23,338 bases of DNA from Vitrella brassicaformis (lineage: Eukaryota > Sar > Vitrellaceae): NCBI GenBank assembly GCA_001179505.1, contig CDMY01000540.1:31941-55278 (forward strand). The letters are read 5' to 3'. Positions 1-9,694 of the stretch are shown in pieces. The notes beneath the pieces were generated by a model, which was not told the origin of the DNA, ran no database searches, and saw only the letters and a program-made list of their open reading frames with translations. The translations under genes and the position numbers were made by a program. Numbering within the stretch: position 1 is the stretch's first letter; every line of letters begins with the position of its first letter.

Positions 1-726
1 CTCGAGAAGATGATCGCATCCACGTCACCATCGCTGCCACGCACCGCCAGGGGCATGCCACCCGACCATTCAGAGTCCACGTCGGCCGACCCAGGCAAGG
101 CGGGCAAGAAGGGCGCCGGCAAGGCCAAGGGCGACGCCAAGCAGCGGCAGAGCGTCGACCCGGCTGCGGACGCGACAGACAGTCTGCTAGCGGACATCCT
201 GTGTGCATCCATGTGTCTGGCCATCGAGTGGGAGGTCGACGCCTACCTCAAGAAGGCCGCACTGAGGGAAGAGGGCGGCGATGACCAGGTCGAGGACGTC
301 TACCTGACCCCGCCCCAGCCACACAGACCTTTCTACGGCGCTGGTGTGGGGTCGGCCCTGCAGCCCCTCGCCACGGAGGCCTTCTATGGCAACGAGTCGG
401 GCTCCCCGCGGCCCCTCTTCCCTCCCCCATCATCACACGACCCCATCAGTGGCGGCGGGGTGGGCCTGAGTGCGTCAGCCACGCCGCGGGAGGGCGACCT
501 GGCGGCTCGATTCACTGAGGACAAGATCGACCAGCGAGTGGCCCACAACTGCGACCCAGACGTGTTCGTGCCGCCACCCACCAGCAGTGCCAGTGCTAGT
601 GCGAGTGCGGCTGATGTGTCGTCAATCGTGACAGCCGCGCGCGTGTCTGTCCAGGTCTTTTTTGTTTTTTGGTTGACGAAGTGTGCATGCACTTGGCTAC
701 AAAACTGCGTGATGGCACGCCGTTGA
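1..726 (+). CDS. 3' part of unrecognised gene (partial)
   Basis: The reading frame is open from the window edge (Leu-Glu-Lys before the first ATG at 10) to a TGA at 724-726, so the gene probably starts upstream. The peptide is Ala/Lys-rich near the start (KAGKKGAGKAKGDAKQ). It then has a short helical piece (SLLADILCASMCLAIEWEVD), a Pro/Gly-rich low-complexity middle and a Ser-Ala repeat (SSASASASAAD). Coding character fades after about 651: the end (VFFVFWLTKCAC...) follows a possible donor CAG|gtcttt at 654, so the true end may be a splice site there. No domain was recognised. Codon usage is GC-rich like the neighbours. Confidence 0.5.
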   Translation, partial: LEKMIASTSPSLPRTARGMPPDHSESTSADPGKAGKKGAGKAKGDAKQRQSVDPAADATDSLLADILCASMCLAIEWEVDAYLKKAALREEGGDDQVEDVYLTPPQPHRPFYGAGVGSALQPLATEAFYGNESGSPRPLFPPPSSHDPISGGGVGLSASATPREGDLAARFTEDKIDQRVAHNCDPDVFVPPPTSSASASASAADVSSIVTAARVSVQVFFVFWLTKCACTWLQNCVMARR

Positions 727-1459
727 GCGGACGTCGTTTTGCGCTTTCACATCCTCTTTCTTTTTCGTCCGTGATGTTCACAAAAAGAATGGACGTTATG
801 GAGTTGATGTGCGTGTATGTTCAAATGGACGTTCATGTCTCATTCGAGTCATGTCTGCACGAATGAAGCGTATGTAAAGGCTGAAAAAGTACAGATCAAT
901 TCGATCATCAAAGACGAGGCCGCGAAGTCACCGTTCGACTTTCCGCTGCTTTTCCCTCTTCTTCACCCGCTCGAGAACTGCAAAAAGAGCAAGAGGTCAG
1001 CATTTCAGCAGAGCAACAATTGAGGTGTCTAGCGGCAAGTACCGCCCTTGACTCTTCTGTCGAGTGTATCCTTGAGCTCTTGGCATGATATACGCGACTT
1101 CAGCCTGCATGCATACAGAACCATCATACAGGCCGAGAACCATGCATGCCATAATGCTGCTTACTTCTCTGCCTCCGCGAGGTGCTGTCGCACCAACGCA
1201 CAGTCCTTGGCGTTGCAAATTGCAAACTCGAGATGGTAGCAAGGCAGCAACCAGTTCATCTAAGGGAAAGAAGCAGGCATTGATGGTGTGCGTGCTGTCT
1301 CCTCAAATTGGTCTCTCGTACCGTCGCGTGTCTCGCATGTGTGGACAGCGTGTCAAGACACTTATCCAACTGCGCCAACTGTTGCGACGCCACACCAATA
1401 CCCTGAATCCAGCACCTCTTGTACGCCACACCTGCAGGCCCCCCAAATTGGATGATTTA
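727..1459. other. intergenic stretch, tail-to-tail genes
   Basis: This lies between the end of the plus-strand frame at 726 and the end of the minus-strand 23-exon gene at 1460. Short open frames occur on both strands, but none has good codon use with fitting splice sites. No RNA gene, repeat or element was recognised. It probably holds the two 3' UTRs. Confidence 0.4.
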
Positions 1460-4400
1460 TCAATTGGTGCGGTGCCACCTATCGTTCGTACTCAGGAGCA
1501 GCTGGCACAAAAGCCACTTGTCGTATGTGCTGCCTTGAGTCGGTGAAGAATCTGCAGGGGGGCGCGCTTGCCCGATCTGCAGATCGAGCAAAAAGGAAGA
1601 TCATCGATGGACGAGACGACTTGCCTGCCTGCTACCGGTGTGAGCATGTCGATGACTTTCAGCAGCACGTCGGCGTCTTCTCGGCCAAGGCTGTTCAAGG
1701 CCCTGCCATGGTACAGCGCCTCCACAAAGGCCAGCTGTGCATCCTCACGCCTATGTCCAGAAAGGCCGAGATGACATGAGTGGACATATCTAGCTGCCTT
1801 ACTCAGGTCGAGAACCGAGCCGTTGGGCCAGTGAGAGCTCCCACAGGGCCCTCGGACGCTGCAGAGAGTTGGAGGCAGTGGTCGAGCAGGCCAGACAGAC
1901 GATAAGGCACATGCAACACGATGCAAAAACATGTTGCATAGTCAATGATCAATGACCTCGAGGTATGCGTTGTACACTTCCTCTCCTTCATCCACAAATC
2001 CGCTCAGCACAGACGCGAGGAAGAGCCAGAAGCCAAAGGCCGACGACTTGATCCCTCCACTGGGGACTGCAGGAGGGAACACACAGATATGCGAAGAGGC
2101 AGGGCAGCGTGGCAGTCATCTCACTCACCGCCGAGAGCTTTCCGCACTTCATCGAACTGCATGGTGACGAAGAAAGGCCATGTCGCCCGGAAGGCCCTGA
2201 CCTGGGCCATCTCCAGAGTGAAGTACTTGCCCTTCTCGCCACCCCACAGCCAGTGCTCCAGAGAGACAGTGCAGCTGCAGATTCGATGCAAGTCCCCAAC
2301 GTCACCTTTTCTCCCTCATGAGAACGTTTGGCACCTGTCCGAGTGTGTCTTGACGCCGAAGTTGACGGCAGCGGCCCTGGCTCCTTTGTACTCGCTCTTC
2401 ATCAACCTGCGGTATTTGGACAGTAGATATTCATTCCTTTGAGGCCCGTCTTCTCTTTACCTGGCGTGGAACTGCAAGTATTTTTTGATGTATGGTGGCA
2501 CCCTGGCAAGAAGATCAGCATCCTGGGAAAAAAGACAGATATGAAGGCAGATGCACCAGGCGGCCGCTGTCATGTGCAGCTGACCGCATCCAGCTCGAAC
2601 TCAGCGGCGTTTCTGGCGTACTCGACGACCAAAGGTGCCATCGTGACATGGCGGCGGAGCGGCACTTCTGTCGAGTCTGAATCGACCTGTGAGAGACACA
2701 CACAGAGAGAGAGAGAGAGAGTCTCAATCAAGGTCAGAGGGACAGCTGATGAAGGTTGTGTCTTAACTTCTGAAGCAACGCCTTGCCTTTGTCGAAATCC
2801 ATCGGCAGGCCTCTGAAGCCACGCAGGGGAAACACGGCCGTCGTCAAGAATGGACCTGTGCGGGAAAAAGCGATGAGAGACATTGGAAGACGCAAGCCAG
2901 ATCTGGCTCATTTTCACTGACCCAACAACGGTGAAGACACCGCGAGAGCGCGCGTCGTGACATTCGCCGCACCTATGGAATGCATGGTCATGTGTGAATG
3001 GATGGCCGCTTGGTATCCGTTACCCACCCTCAAGGAAGTCCATGCCGGTCTGCAGATCTGCTCGCATCTGCATCCAGTCGCTCCAGTCGCGGCTTGAGAG
3101 CTCCTCGGCGCGGAACAAAGAGAGATCTGACGCAGACCTGCAGCAACAAATGGCGCACAAAGGCAGGAATGGCGTGTCTCTTCTCCCCAGCTCAGCTCAC
3201 GTGAGTAGGTCTCTTGCCCTATCGAAGGTGTTGAGTGTCCTCGCCGCGGCGGTGGCCAGTGCTGTTGGCAACACACATGCAGTGCCGTCCTTGTGAATGG
3301 TCAACAAGCTTACATGCGATCAAATGCCATTCGGAAATGCCTGACGCATTAGGAAAGGCAACCCAGCTGTCGACAACTTGTGAGTACAGTGTCGCTTGCC
3401 CAAGCACCATCTCACACACAACAAGCACCTGGAAGGCAACGAGATGGATGGTAGTCTGTCCATTTGGCTGCACAAGCTCTCACCTGGTCGGCCTCCACTT
3501 TCTACCGCTGGGCAATGCCCAGCCACCAGTGGCGTCGACACGCCAACTTCCACTGAATGATAACACATGACAAAACAGTCGAAGGGATGCTTGGGTGTCT
3601 GCCAGAGTGGCCTCACCTGTTCGGCCAGCTGCAGTGACATGCCCAGCAGGTCTTTCGCACGAGTCATGCGTGCCTTGTCAAAGTTATTGAATGCGCTGAG
3701 GAGCGTGCGAAAAGGGACAGTCGGAGAGAAAATTCGGTTGTTTGATTTGTTTCTTTGCCTACATGATGATGCTGAGCTCTGCCTGAAGGAAGCATGAGAC
3801 GGGATCGGTGCAGTCGGATGGCCAAGTGGGGTCACAGGTGGGGTTGTGCCAGAACTGCTCATAGGCTGACGAGTCCATTACAAAGACAGAAAAGAAGAGA
3901 CAATACGCTTGGTCATTCTTTTGATGAGTTACTACTGTTACCCTTCCTCGTCGCCTTGTACGTCTCTGGGCTCCAGCCGGGCGCGCAAGGCCGGCCCAGG
4001 GCAGCTGGCGGCTCGCCTCTTGATGATCCATGGCCATGGCTGGCTGCATATCTGAAAGAAATGCGACCACATGCAAAAATGACAGGAACCGAGAAAACAA
4101 TCGCATTGTACCCGACACGAGGACGAGCTGCATCGGCTGTGTCTCAAGAGCTTCCGCAGACTGCTCTTCAGCCCCTGAAGACAGGCACATGCAGAGGAAT
4201 GAGAATAACATGTTGCTTTCCCACCTGTGTTGCTGGCTGACAGTGAGGCAGCCCCGCCGTCTCCCTCGTCCCTCTCTGAGGGCATCTCACACAGAAGCGC
4301 TCCCCCCGCACACACCTCTGAACAAGACAGGAAAACTCCGCCGACACGCCGACTATACTGAGGGTGGCTACCTACCTGTCCCTGCACCCACGGGAGTGAG

Positions 4401-5143
4401 GCCGACAGCCGGTCTCTCCATGCTGACGACAGACGGGTTGAAGGGCAGAGGAGGGCTCCAAGAGGGCTCTGAAATACAAAGACGAAATGTGATGGATAAC
4501 AGTTTGCATTTGGAGGGGCGCTGACCTTCGTCGCCCTCGGTTGGAGGCAGCTCCTGCTTGGCTGGCGAGTCTGTCACATTCAAGGCAAACACGAGGATAT
4601 GGCGGGTTGTCGAAAGAGGCTCACTGACCTCAGTTACCGTGGATTTGCGATTCTTCCTTCGATACGACATCACCGGAGGCATCAGAGCCCTCTTCTTGGC
4701 CACGTGACGGCGGATCTACCACAGACACCACCAATGGAGAAAGACAGAATGACAAGGAGGTGAGGTGGGTGTTCGCTGTTCAGTCCTGTTCACCTCCTTG
4801 ACCGTCCTCTTTGGGCACATGACGCGCGTCTTGCACAGACGGACTCGCCTCTGCGTCCGAAAAAAAAAGCAAACAGACGAGTTTTCACATCTTTTGGCGT
4901 CGGTTGATGGGCCAACCTTCTTCGACGTCGTTTGTTGGTTGGCCACGCGAGGACGAGCCGCATTTCGGCAGACACGTCATCAGACCTGAAAGTACACACA
5001 CAATGGACGCCATTGATACAATCCTTTCCGTTTGTTGCCCTTTCTTTCTCACTCTTCAACTCACTCGGCTTCCTTTTGCCGTCACTATTGCTCGGCAGGC
5101 AGCCAAGCGGGCAGCGTCGAGGCTTTGGCAGCGAAGACGACAT
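1460..5143 (-). CDS. 23-exon unrecognised helical protein
   Basis: Exons were assembled by hand, high to low: 5143-5065, 4985-4917, 4850-4794, 4715-4638, 4561-4526, 4468-4376, 4317-4225, 4174-4112, 4051-3763, 3695-3617, 3467-3314, 3261-3201, 3137-3028, 2972-2922, 2855-2768, 2686-2585, 2522-2461, 2436-2335, 2274-2129, 2066-1957, 1858-1803, 1750-1636, 1576-1460. This gives about 735 aa. All junctions keep phase except 2768/2686, where either a GC-AG donor (AAAG|gcaagg near 2786) or a 1-nt change is needed. The first part is acidic and disordered; from about 3950 downward it is helical (FNNFDKARMTRAKDLLGM, RTLNTFDRARDLLTSASDL, EYLLSKYRRLMKSEYKGARA, LEHWLWGGEKGKYFTLEM, FGFWLFLASVLSGFVDEGEE). I do not recognise the family. 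One intron (2437-2460) is only 24 nt. A GA microsatellite sits in the intron near 2705. The start ATG is the first in frame, with a strong donor GTGAGT after exon 1. Confidence 0.75.
2437..2460 (-). other. 24-nt intron
   Basis: On the minus strand the exon ends CACGCCAG|gtaaag and resumes ctcaaag|GAATGA. The intervening 24 nt have GT..AG ends and an in-frame TAA. Removing them joins QFHA-R-NEYLLSKYRR in one frame. The length is a multiple of three, so only the stop forces removal. Introns this small are known in ciliates and in chlorarachniophyte nucleomorphs; here it stands out against neighbours of about 40-140 nt. Confidence 0.6.
2705..2722. repeat. (GA)n microsatellite
   Basis: A run of alternating G and A after a short CA run, inside an intron of the 23-exon gene. 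On the minus strand it supplies the pyrimidine tract before the acceptor at 2687. Confidence 0.9.
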
Positions 5144-5392
5144 GAATGAGACCGATGCCAACGCTTTCTTGGCAGATCTCTTCGTCCTGTCGACGCCGTG
5201 TGATCAGGTGAAGGCTTCTTGATCACTTATCTCGTTCCTCCGCGATACGATGAGATGGGATTGGATCGAGCTGCAATTGTAAACTCAGTCGGCGAGCAAG
5301 GCCACAAAGGCCACATGCATAGGGAACCCATCCCCTCACTGTGCACAGCCGGCCAGAACTTATTCCATCCATCCATCCATCATCACCAGAGT

Positions 5393-5420
5393 GTCTGTCT
5401 GTCTGTCTGTCTGTCTGTCT
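5393..5420. repeat. (GTCT)7 microsatellite
   Basis: Seven perfect GTCT units. Confidence 0.95.
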
Positions 5421-5771
5421 CACTCGCGCCTGAAGCGCTTTGGGTGTTGCATGGTGTCCATCTTACGTCTCTTCTCTACCTGACATCAACAATCACACAT
5501 TTCCCCCCCTCCCTCCTTCGCTCATCTATCTCTCACACACCGACCAGCACCAGGCCACGGATCCATCCATCCATCCGTCCGTCCACCATCGCCGCCACCA
5601 ACCGTGGCAAAGCATTGCGAAGCTTCAGTGGCAGGGCGCGGCACAGCTGCTGTGTGTGCAGGAGGCTGGTCGCTTCGTCGACTCGTGATTCGACACGAGT
5701 GCGCTTCCACGAGCCGACGGATCAACTGGCGCATCCAACACACAACATGCAGCAGTGTTGTCTGCCTGTCC

Positions 5772-5813
5772 GTCTGTCTGTCTGTCTGTCTATTTGTCTG
5801 TCTGTCTGTCTGT
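5772..5813. repeat. (GTCT)n microsatellite
   Basis: About ten GTCT units with one interruption (tatt). Confidence 0.95.
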
Positions 5814-5922
5814 GCACCGCCCGCCCCTCTACCTACACACGCAGCAGGCCACGTAACGATGGATGAGAAACTTCCGGATGTTTGATAGGACAAGTGGGCG
5901 TCACGGAAATGTCAGTTCATCG

Positions 5923-6015
5923 CAGGCAGGCAGTCAGACAGGCAGTCAGGCGGGCAGTGAGATTAGCTAGACAGACAGACAGAAACGGAAGACAGACAGA
6001 CGGACAGGGAGGCAG
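5923..6015. repeat. GGCA/GACA tetranucleotide tract
   Basis: Imperfect GGCA/GTCA units followed by AGAC/GACA units. The AGAC part is the reverse complement of the GTCT array at 5772-5813, so the two could pair. Confidence 0.9.
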
Positions 6016-6329
6016 GGAGTTGGTTTGGCGGCGTCCAGCATTCAGCTGCCAACCAACGACATGTACGAGAAAGAGGTGTTGGTTCATTCGTGTGCTGTCG
6101 ACTGTCTCTGTTTCTCTGTTACTCGATACAGTATGGGGTCGCTCATCTGAACAAGCACGTACCTGACGTTTGCGCGCACACAGACAGGAGCTACACATGA
6201 CACACAAAGGCCCACGACGCCTCTCTCGCCCACCCACGTGTGATGGTTGTGTGTTTGCAGTGCATGGTGTAGTAGTGGTACCAGTTGCCCCGCCGACCGT
6301 CGACCGAATCCATCACGCGTCCATCCACG

Positions 6330-6775
6330 AAGTACTTCCATCCAGCCGTGACGTACAAATAGTGTGGTAGAGCACACCACGGCCCGGCCCGGACGGGTAC
6401 GCAGTGAAGGGCGGCCCGATCTCGTCCAGGTGGTCACGTGAAGTGAATGTCTGGTGACGCTTGGCCCATCGCTTGTCACGAAGTATGCGGGCACAACTCG
6501 AGCAGCGGCCGGGCACACCACACGCCGGACTGAGAGCTCCTACAGGCACAACACACACAACACACACATGTCATTGGATGGCCTGCACTGTGGCGCGTGC
6601 CCTCTCCCCCCCTCTCTCTTCTTTCTCTAGAGTGAAGAGCCGCGAGCTTTGCAAAGATCTGCCGATGGCGCAGATCTCTATCGTGTGTGCTGTCTGGTGA
6701 CTCATACGTACTCGCTGGATCATTGCTCTCTCGCTGTGCATCCACTTGCAAAGGTACGCCTTCTCTATGCACCAT
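6330..6775 (-). CDS. possible gene, 5' exons, Cys-rich; 3' end unresolved
   Basis: A weak model on the minus strand. Exon 1 is 6775-6712, starting ATG (MVHREGVPLQVDAQRESNDPA) and ending at GCGA|gtacgt in phase 1. Exon 2 starts at 6539 after a good acceptor (tgtgcctgtag) in the matching phase. It reads ALSPACGVPGRCSSCARIL, then RDKRWAKRHQ and DHLDEIGPPFTAYPSGPGRG, with Cys pairs that could bind metal. Near 6362-6372 the frame stops making sense. A second frame with excellent codon use continues (VTAGWKYFVDGRVMDSVDG, GNWYHYYTMHC), offset by two bases with no room for an intron. It may be a damaged gene, a sequence error, or two unrelated frames. No family was assigned. Confidence 0.3.
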
Positions 6776-6929
6776 TCACACACGCTGTGTGCAGGTTTGC
6801 GGACGTGTGGACCTCCCTGCTCATGGTGTGGTGTGCCAACTTCAGGTGTGTGATCGTTCGACGTTCGCCGGCCATCCTCTGGACTGCATACAACCGCCTT
6901 GGACGCCTGACAAATCGCCTCGTTCGACA

Positions 6930-8738
6930 ATGCTGACCCTTGTCGGGCTCAAATGGGTCGCTGTTGGCCTGCTGGGCTCGGTTGCGGCCATGGCCAGCGA
7001 CTCCGCTGGTTTCTCCACAAAGGCTGACTATTCGCAACCTATCGTCATAGCCGGCGGAGGTAAGCCACCGCACCGATGTCCCCAGGCTTTCCACAGTGAT
7101 TTGCCCCTCTCTCCTTTGCATAGGCCCTGCGGGACTCTCGACAGCGCTGATGCTCGCCAAGCGAGGCTTTCGCGACATCACTGTGCTCGAGGCGATGAGC
7201 GCAAAAAACTACCTGAAAGACACCGACCGCAGCTACCGCATGGGGCTTCATCCCCGAAGCCAGTGGGTCCTGGAGAGCCTCGGGGCAGCCGACGCCGTCA
7301 AGGCTGACGCCTCCCTCGACATTGGGAAGAACGCGACGATTGTCCGGCCTGAAGGCGTGACAGTACGGAGGATTTTCAGAGACCCGACTGACAAGAGGGG
7401 AGCTAGCAAAGGGGACGGCAAGAGCCGCAAGCGCACGTACAACGATTATTGGCTAGTGACGCGGCAGACTCTGGTGCGAGGTCTGTTCCGTACTGTGCGG
7501 AGAAAGTACCCGCGTTGCATTCGAGTCATCTTTGACGCCAAAGTGGACTCTGTGCGGATCACTGAACGGCAAAGCCGCCCCGTGGAAGTGACGTTTACCA
7601 AGCCGTCGCGGGTGCCTTTCTGGAGGAGTCCGGTCATGACAATACGGCAGCTGAACGCATCTCTCGTGCTCGGTACTGACGGCTATCGCAGCAAGGTGCT
7701 GGACGCCATGAAGGAGCTCAATCCAGACTTCAAAGAAGTGGTCCTCTCCCAGTGTCCACGGCTTCCGGCCAAAGAGAGCCGCAGAAGGTACAAGGTGCTG
7801 TCTTTCCCTGGCAATGTCACCTTCTGCTTCTCACCGAGGTCACAAGGCAACAGCAGTGCCCCTCCGCAGCGCTACCAGCTACACCACGACACCCTCGGCC
7901 TTTTCTATTCCGCAAAGGACAACGTCCGAATGAGCCTCTTCCAGGCACCCAGGAAGACTTCGCTTCGCCCCGGCGTCATCGCCGTCGACAAGAGCCACAA
8001 ACTGCTGTCTCTTAAGACGTGCGATGCGGTGCTGGAGTACTTCGGGGAGGTATTTCCACATCTGCGGCCGATCCGCGTGTTCATATCTCGAGAGGAGGCC
8101 GATCGCTTCGCCAAGTCGCGGCCGGGGACGCTGAGTCTTCCGCGGTATGTCTGGCCGCTGCACTATGGGGACCGACTGGTACTGCTTGGCGACTCAGCAC
8201 ACTCTGTGCCGCCCAACATGGGGCTGGGCGTCAACGCAGGTAAGAGGGCAGCGCACAGAAGAGGGGTTGCACGTTTTTTAGCACGATGTGTGTCTTCTCT
8301 GCAGCTTTGGACGACTGTCGTGCTTTGAAGGAAGCACTCGACAAGGCTGGGGATGACCTAGCGATGGCACTCCCACTGTACAGCGAGCTGCAGGGCAAGG
8401 AGGCCCAGTCGCTTGCACTGCTCGAGTATCGGCACTCGCTGACGCCCGCCTCGGCGATGTTCAGGCAGCTGACGCCCCTCCAGCGTCTCGATTGGCACGT
8501 CGAGAAGAGGCTGCGGAGCATGCTAAGAAAGCTCCTGCCGTGGCTCTTTTCGACAGAATTCGAGACCATCCCGCTGCGGACAGCATACGGCGGGAGCCTC
8601 ACGAAGGTGCTCAGAGAGGCAGATGCTCTGGCCAACACTGCGAGGGCTGCAAAGCTGGCGCTAGTAGCGACTATCGTTCTCGCTGGAGTCCGCGAAGCCA
8701 TCCGCAGGGGACTCGTTGAGGTGGTGTGGAGCACCTAA
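6930..8738 (+). CDS. FAD-dependent monooxygenase, kynurenine 3-monooxygenase-like
   Basis: Three exons: 6930-7059, 7124-8239, 8305-8738. Both introns are GT-AG and phase 1, giving 559 aa. The N-terminus is hydrophobic (VAVGLLGSVAAMA, residues 10-22), a signal peptide or anchor, and is why I chose this ATG although the frame stays open upstream to 6687. The FAD dinucleotide fold GGGPAGLSTALMLAKRG lies at residues 42-58. The second FAD motif GDSAHSVPPNMGLGVNAALDDC spans the second intron, near residues 395-420, and matches the GDAAHA..PFFGQGMNAGFEDC pattern of kynurenine hydroxylases. The C-terminus has a hydrophobic stretch (AKLALVATIVLAGV) like the membrane tail of KMO. In the family the enzyme uses NADPH and O2 to hydroxylate an aromatic ring. 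The exact substrate is not proven, and other aromatic hydroxylases share these motifs. Confidence 0.9.
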
Positions 8739-8773
8739 CAGAGAATGAACAGCCCAAGTCCTGGCGCGAAAAC

Positions 8774-9208
8774 CCGGGCGCCAGAGGGTGAGTGCAAGTT
8801 TATCTAGTGTGAGGGCATGGTGTGCGTGTTTGGAGGGGTCGAGAGTGTGAAAATGTCAACCGCTCGTGTGTGAAGAGTGTATGCGGGCGCATGGTTTTGA
8901 CCTTGCCTGAGTGTGTCTTTTTTGTGTGAGTGGTGTTTTTTGATGCGGCGTATGCTCGTCAAGGTCATGGTGAGTGAAGGCCACGTAAGTGTGTTGCGTC
9001 CGGTGAGGTTCTGGTGCCCTCAGGGTAGCCTAAGGCGGGGCGAGGGATGTCTATCATATACACATCTCTATGTATGTATGTATGTATGTATGTATGTATG
9101 TGTGTGTCAGTTGAAGGTAGACCCTGTCGGAACGCACAACAATGGACACACACATGTATCTCGTGCATCCACATCCCTCGTAGTCGGGCCGGATTCGAGT
9201 GTCACGCT
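8774..9208 (+). repeat. dispersed direct duplication, copy 1
   Basis: This aligns along its length with 10837-11354 in the same orientation. Shared landmarks in order: GTGAGTGCAAGTTTATCTAG, GTGAGGGCATGGTGTG, TCAACCGCTCGTGTGTG, GTGGTGTTTTTTGATGCGGC, CATGGTGAGTGAAGG, ACAACAATGGACACACACAT, GGATTCGAGT. The copy starts 36 bp after the stop codon of the monooxygenase. No stable reading frame is shared, so it is noncoding. Confidence 0.9.
9069..9102. repeat. (TATG)n microsatellite
   Basis: About eight TATG units running into TGTG. The second copy of the duplicated block has only two or three units at the same place, so the array expanded after or contracted since the duplication. Confidence 0.95.
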
Positions 9209-9694
9209 GACTGGCATGATGGAAAAGAGACAAGGCAGAGAGCAGCTGCACACGTAAGCAAACACACAAAAAAAGTAGTCTTTTCGACGGTGGGTATCTC
9301 CCCGTCTGTTGGCGTCGCCCCGTTCTGCAAAAGCAGGGCTCAACGCCGAATGCAACAACGCCATTGGAAGAAAACAATAAGGGATGAATCGAACGAAGTT
9401 TTCTCGGCTCCCCTTCGCTGGTGTGTTGGATGTTTGTGAGAGAAGTTTCTCTGCTTTTCCATGCTGAGAGCGGTTTCACGGAATGTCCTCTGATCCGCGT
9501 CTGCGAAACTAGAGCTCTCTCTGTGAGGCCTCGCTAAAGCGCGAAAGACGGTAAGCCAGCCACACTGCTGGCGAGGAATGAGATCCACTCATCATATCTT
9601 TGATCTGTTCAGGACGTGCCGCCTGGCGTGCCGCTCTCCTACCGCCCTTAGAGAGGGAAGGGCTCAGGGCTCCCTCCTTGCTTGACCGGCACCC

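Larger units (their letters stand above)
5144..6329. other. microsatellite-rich intergenic region
   Basis: Spacer upstream of the 23-exon minus-strand gene. It contains tetranucleotide arrays at 5365-5382 (CCAT), 5393-5420 (GTCT, 7 units), 5562-5584 (CATC/CGTC), 5772-5813 (GTCT) and 5923-6015 (GGCA/GACA). The long open frames here on both strands are produced by the repeats (LSVCLSVCL or DRQTDRQT) and are not believable genes. Confidence 0.7.
8739..9694. other. intergenic region with one copy of a duplicated block
   Basis: There is no convincing gene. 8774-9208 is the first copy of a block repeated at 10837-11354. 9069-9102 is a (TATG)n tract inside it. 9451-9557 resembles 12202-12322. The rest is presumably the 3' UTR of the monooxygenase and the promoter of the next gene. 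Confidence 0.7.

Noticed and set aside
1942-2066. Stop codon TGA at 1944-1942 as end of the 23-exon gene
   Set aside because: A donor (GAG|gtcatt) just before it joins three further exons in perfect phase down to 1460, which is the better model.
5219-5893. Long open frames on both strands (215 aa plus, 123 aa minus)
   Set aside because: They are created by GTCT/AGAC repeats giving SVCL or RQTD runs. No splice or codon support.
8231-8734. 167-aa open frame antisense to the monooxygenase
   Set aside because: Ser/Ala-rich shadow of a GC-rich coding exon. The plus-strand protein has clear FAD motifs.
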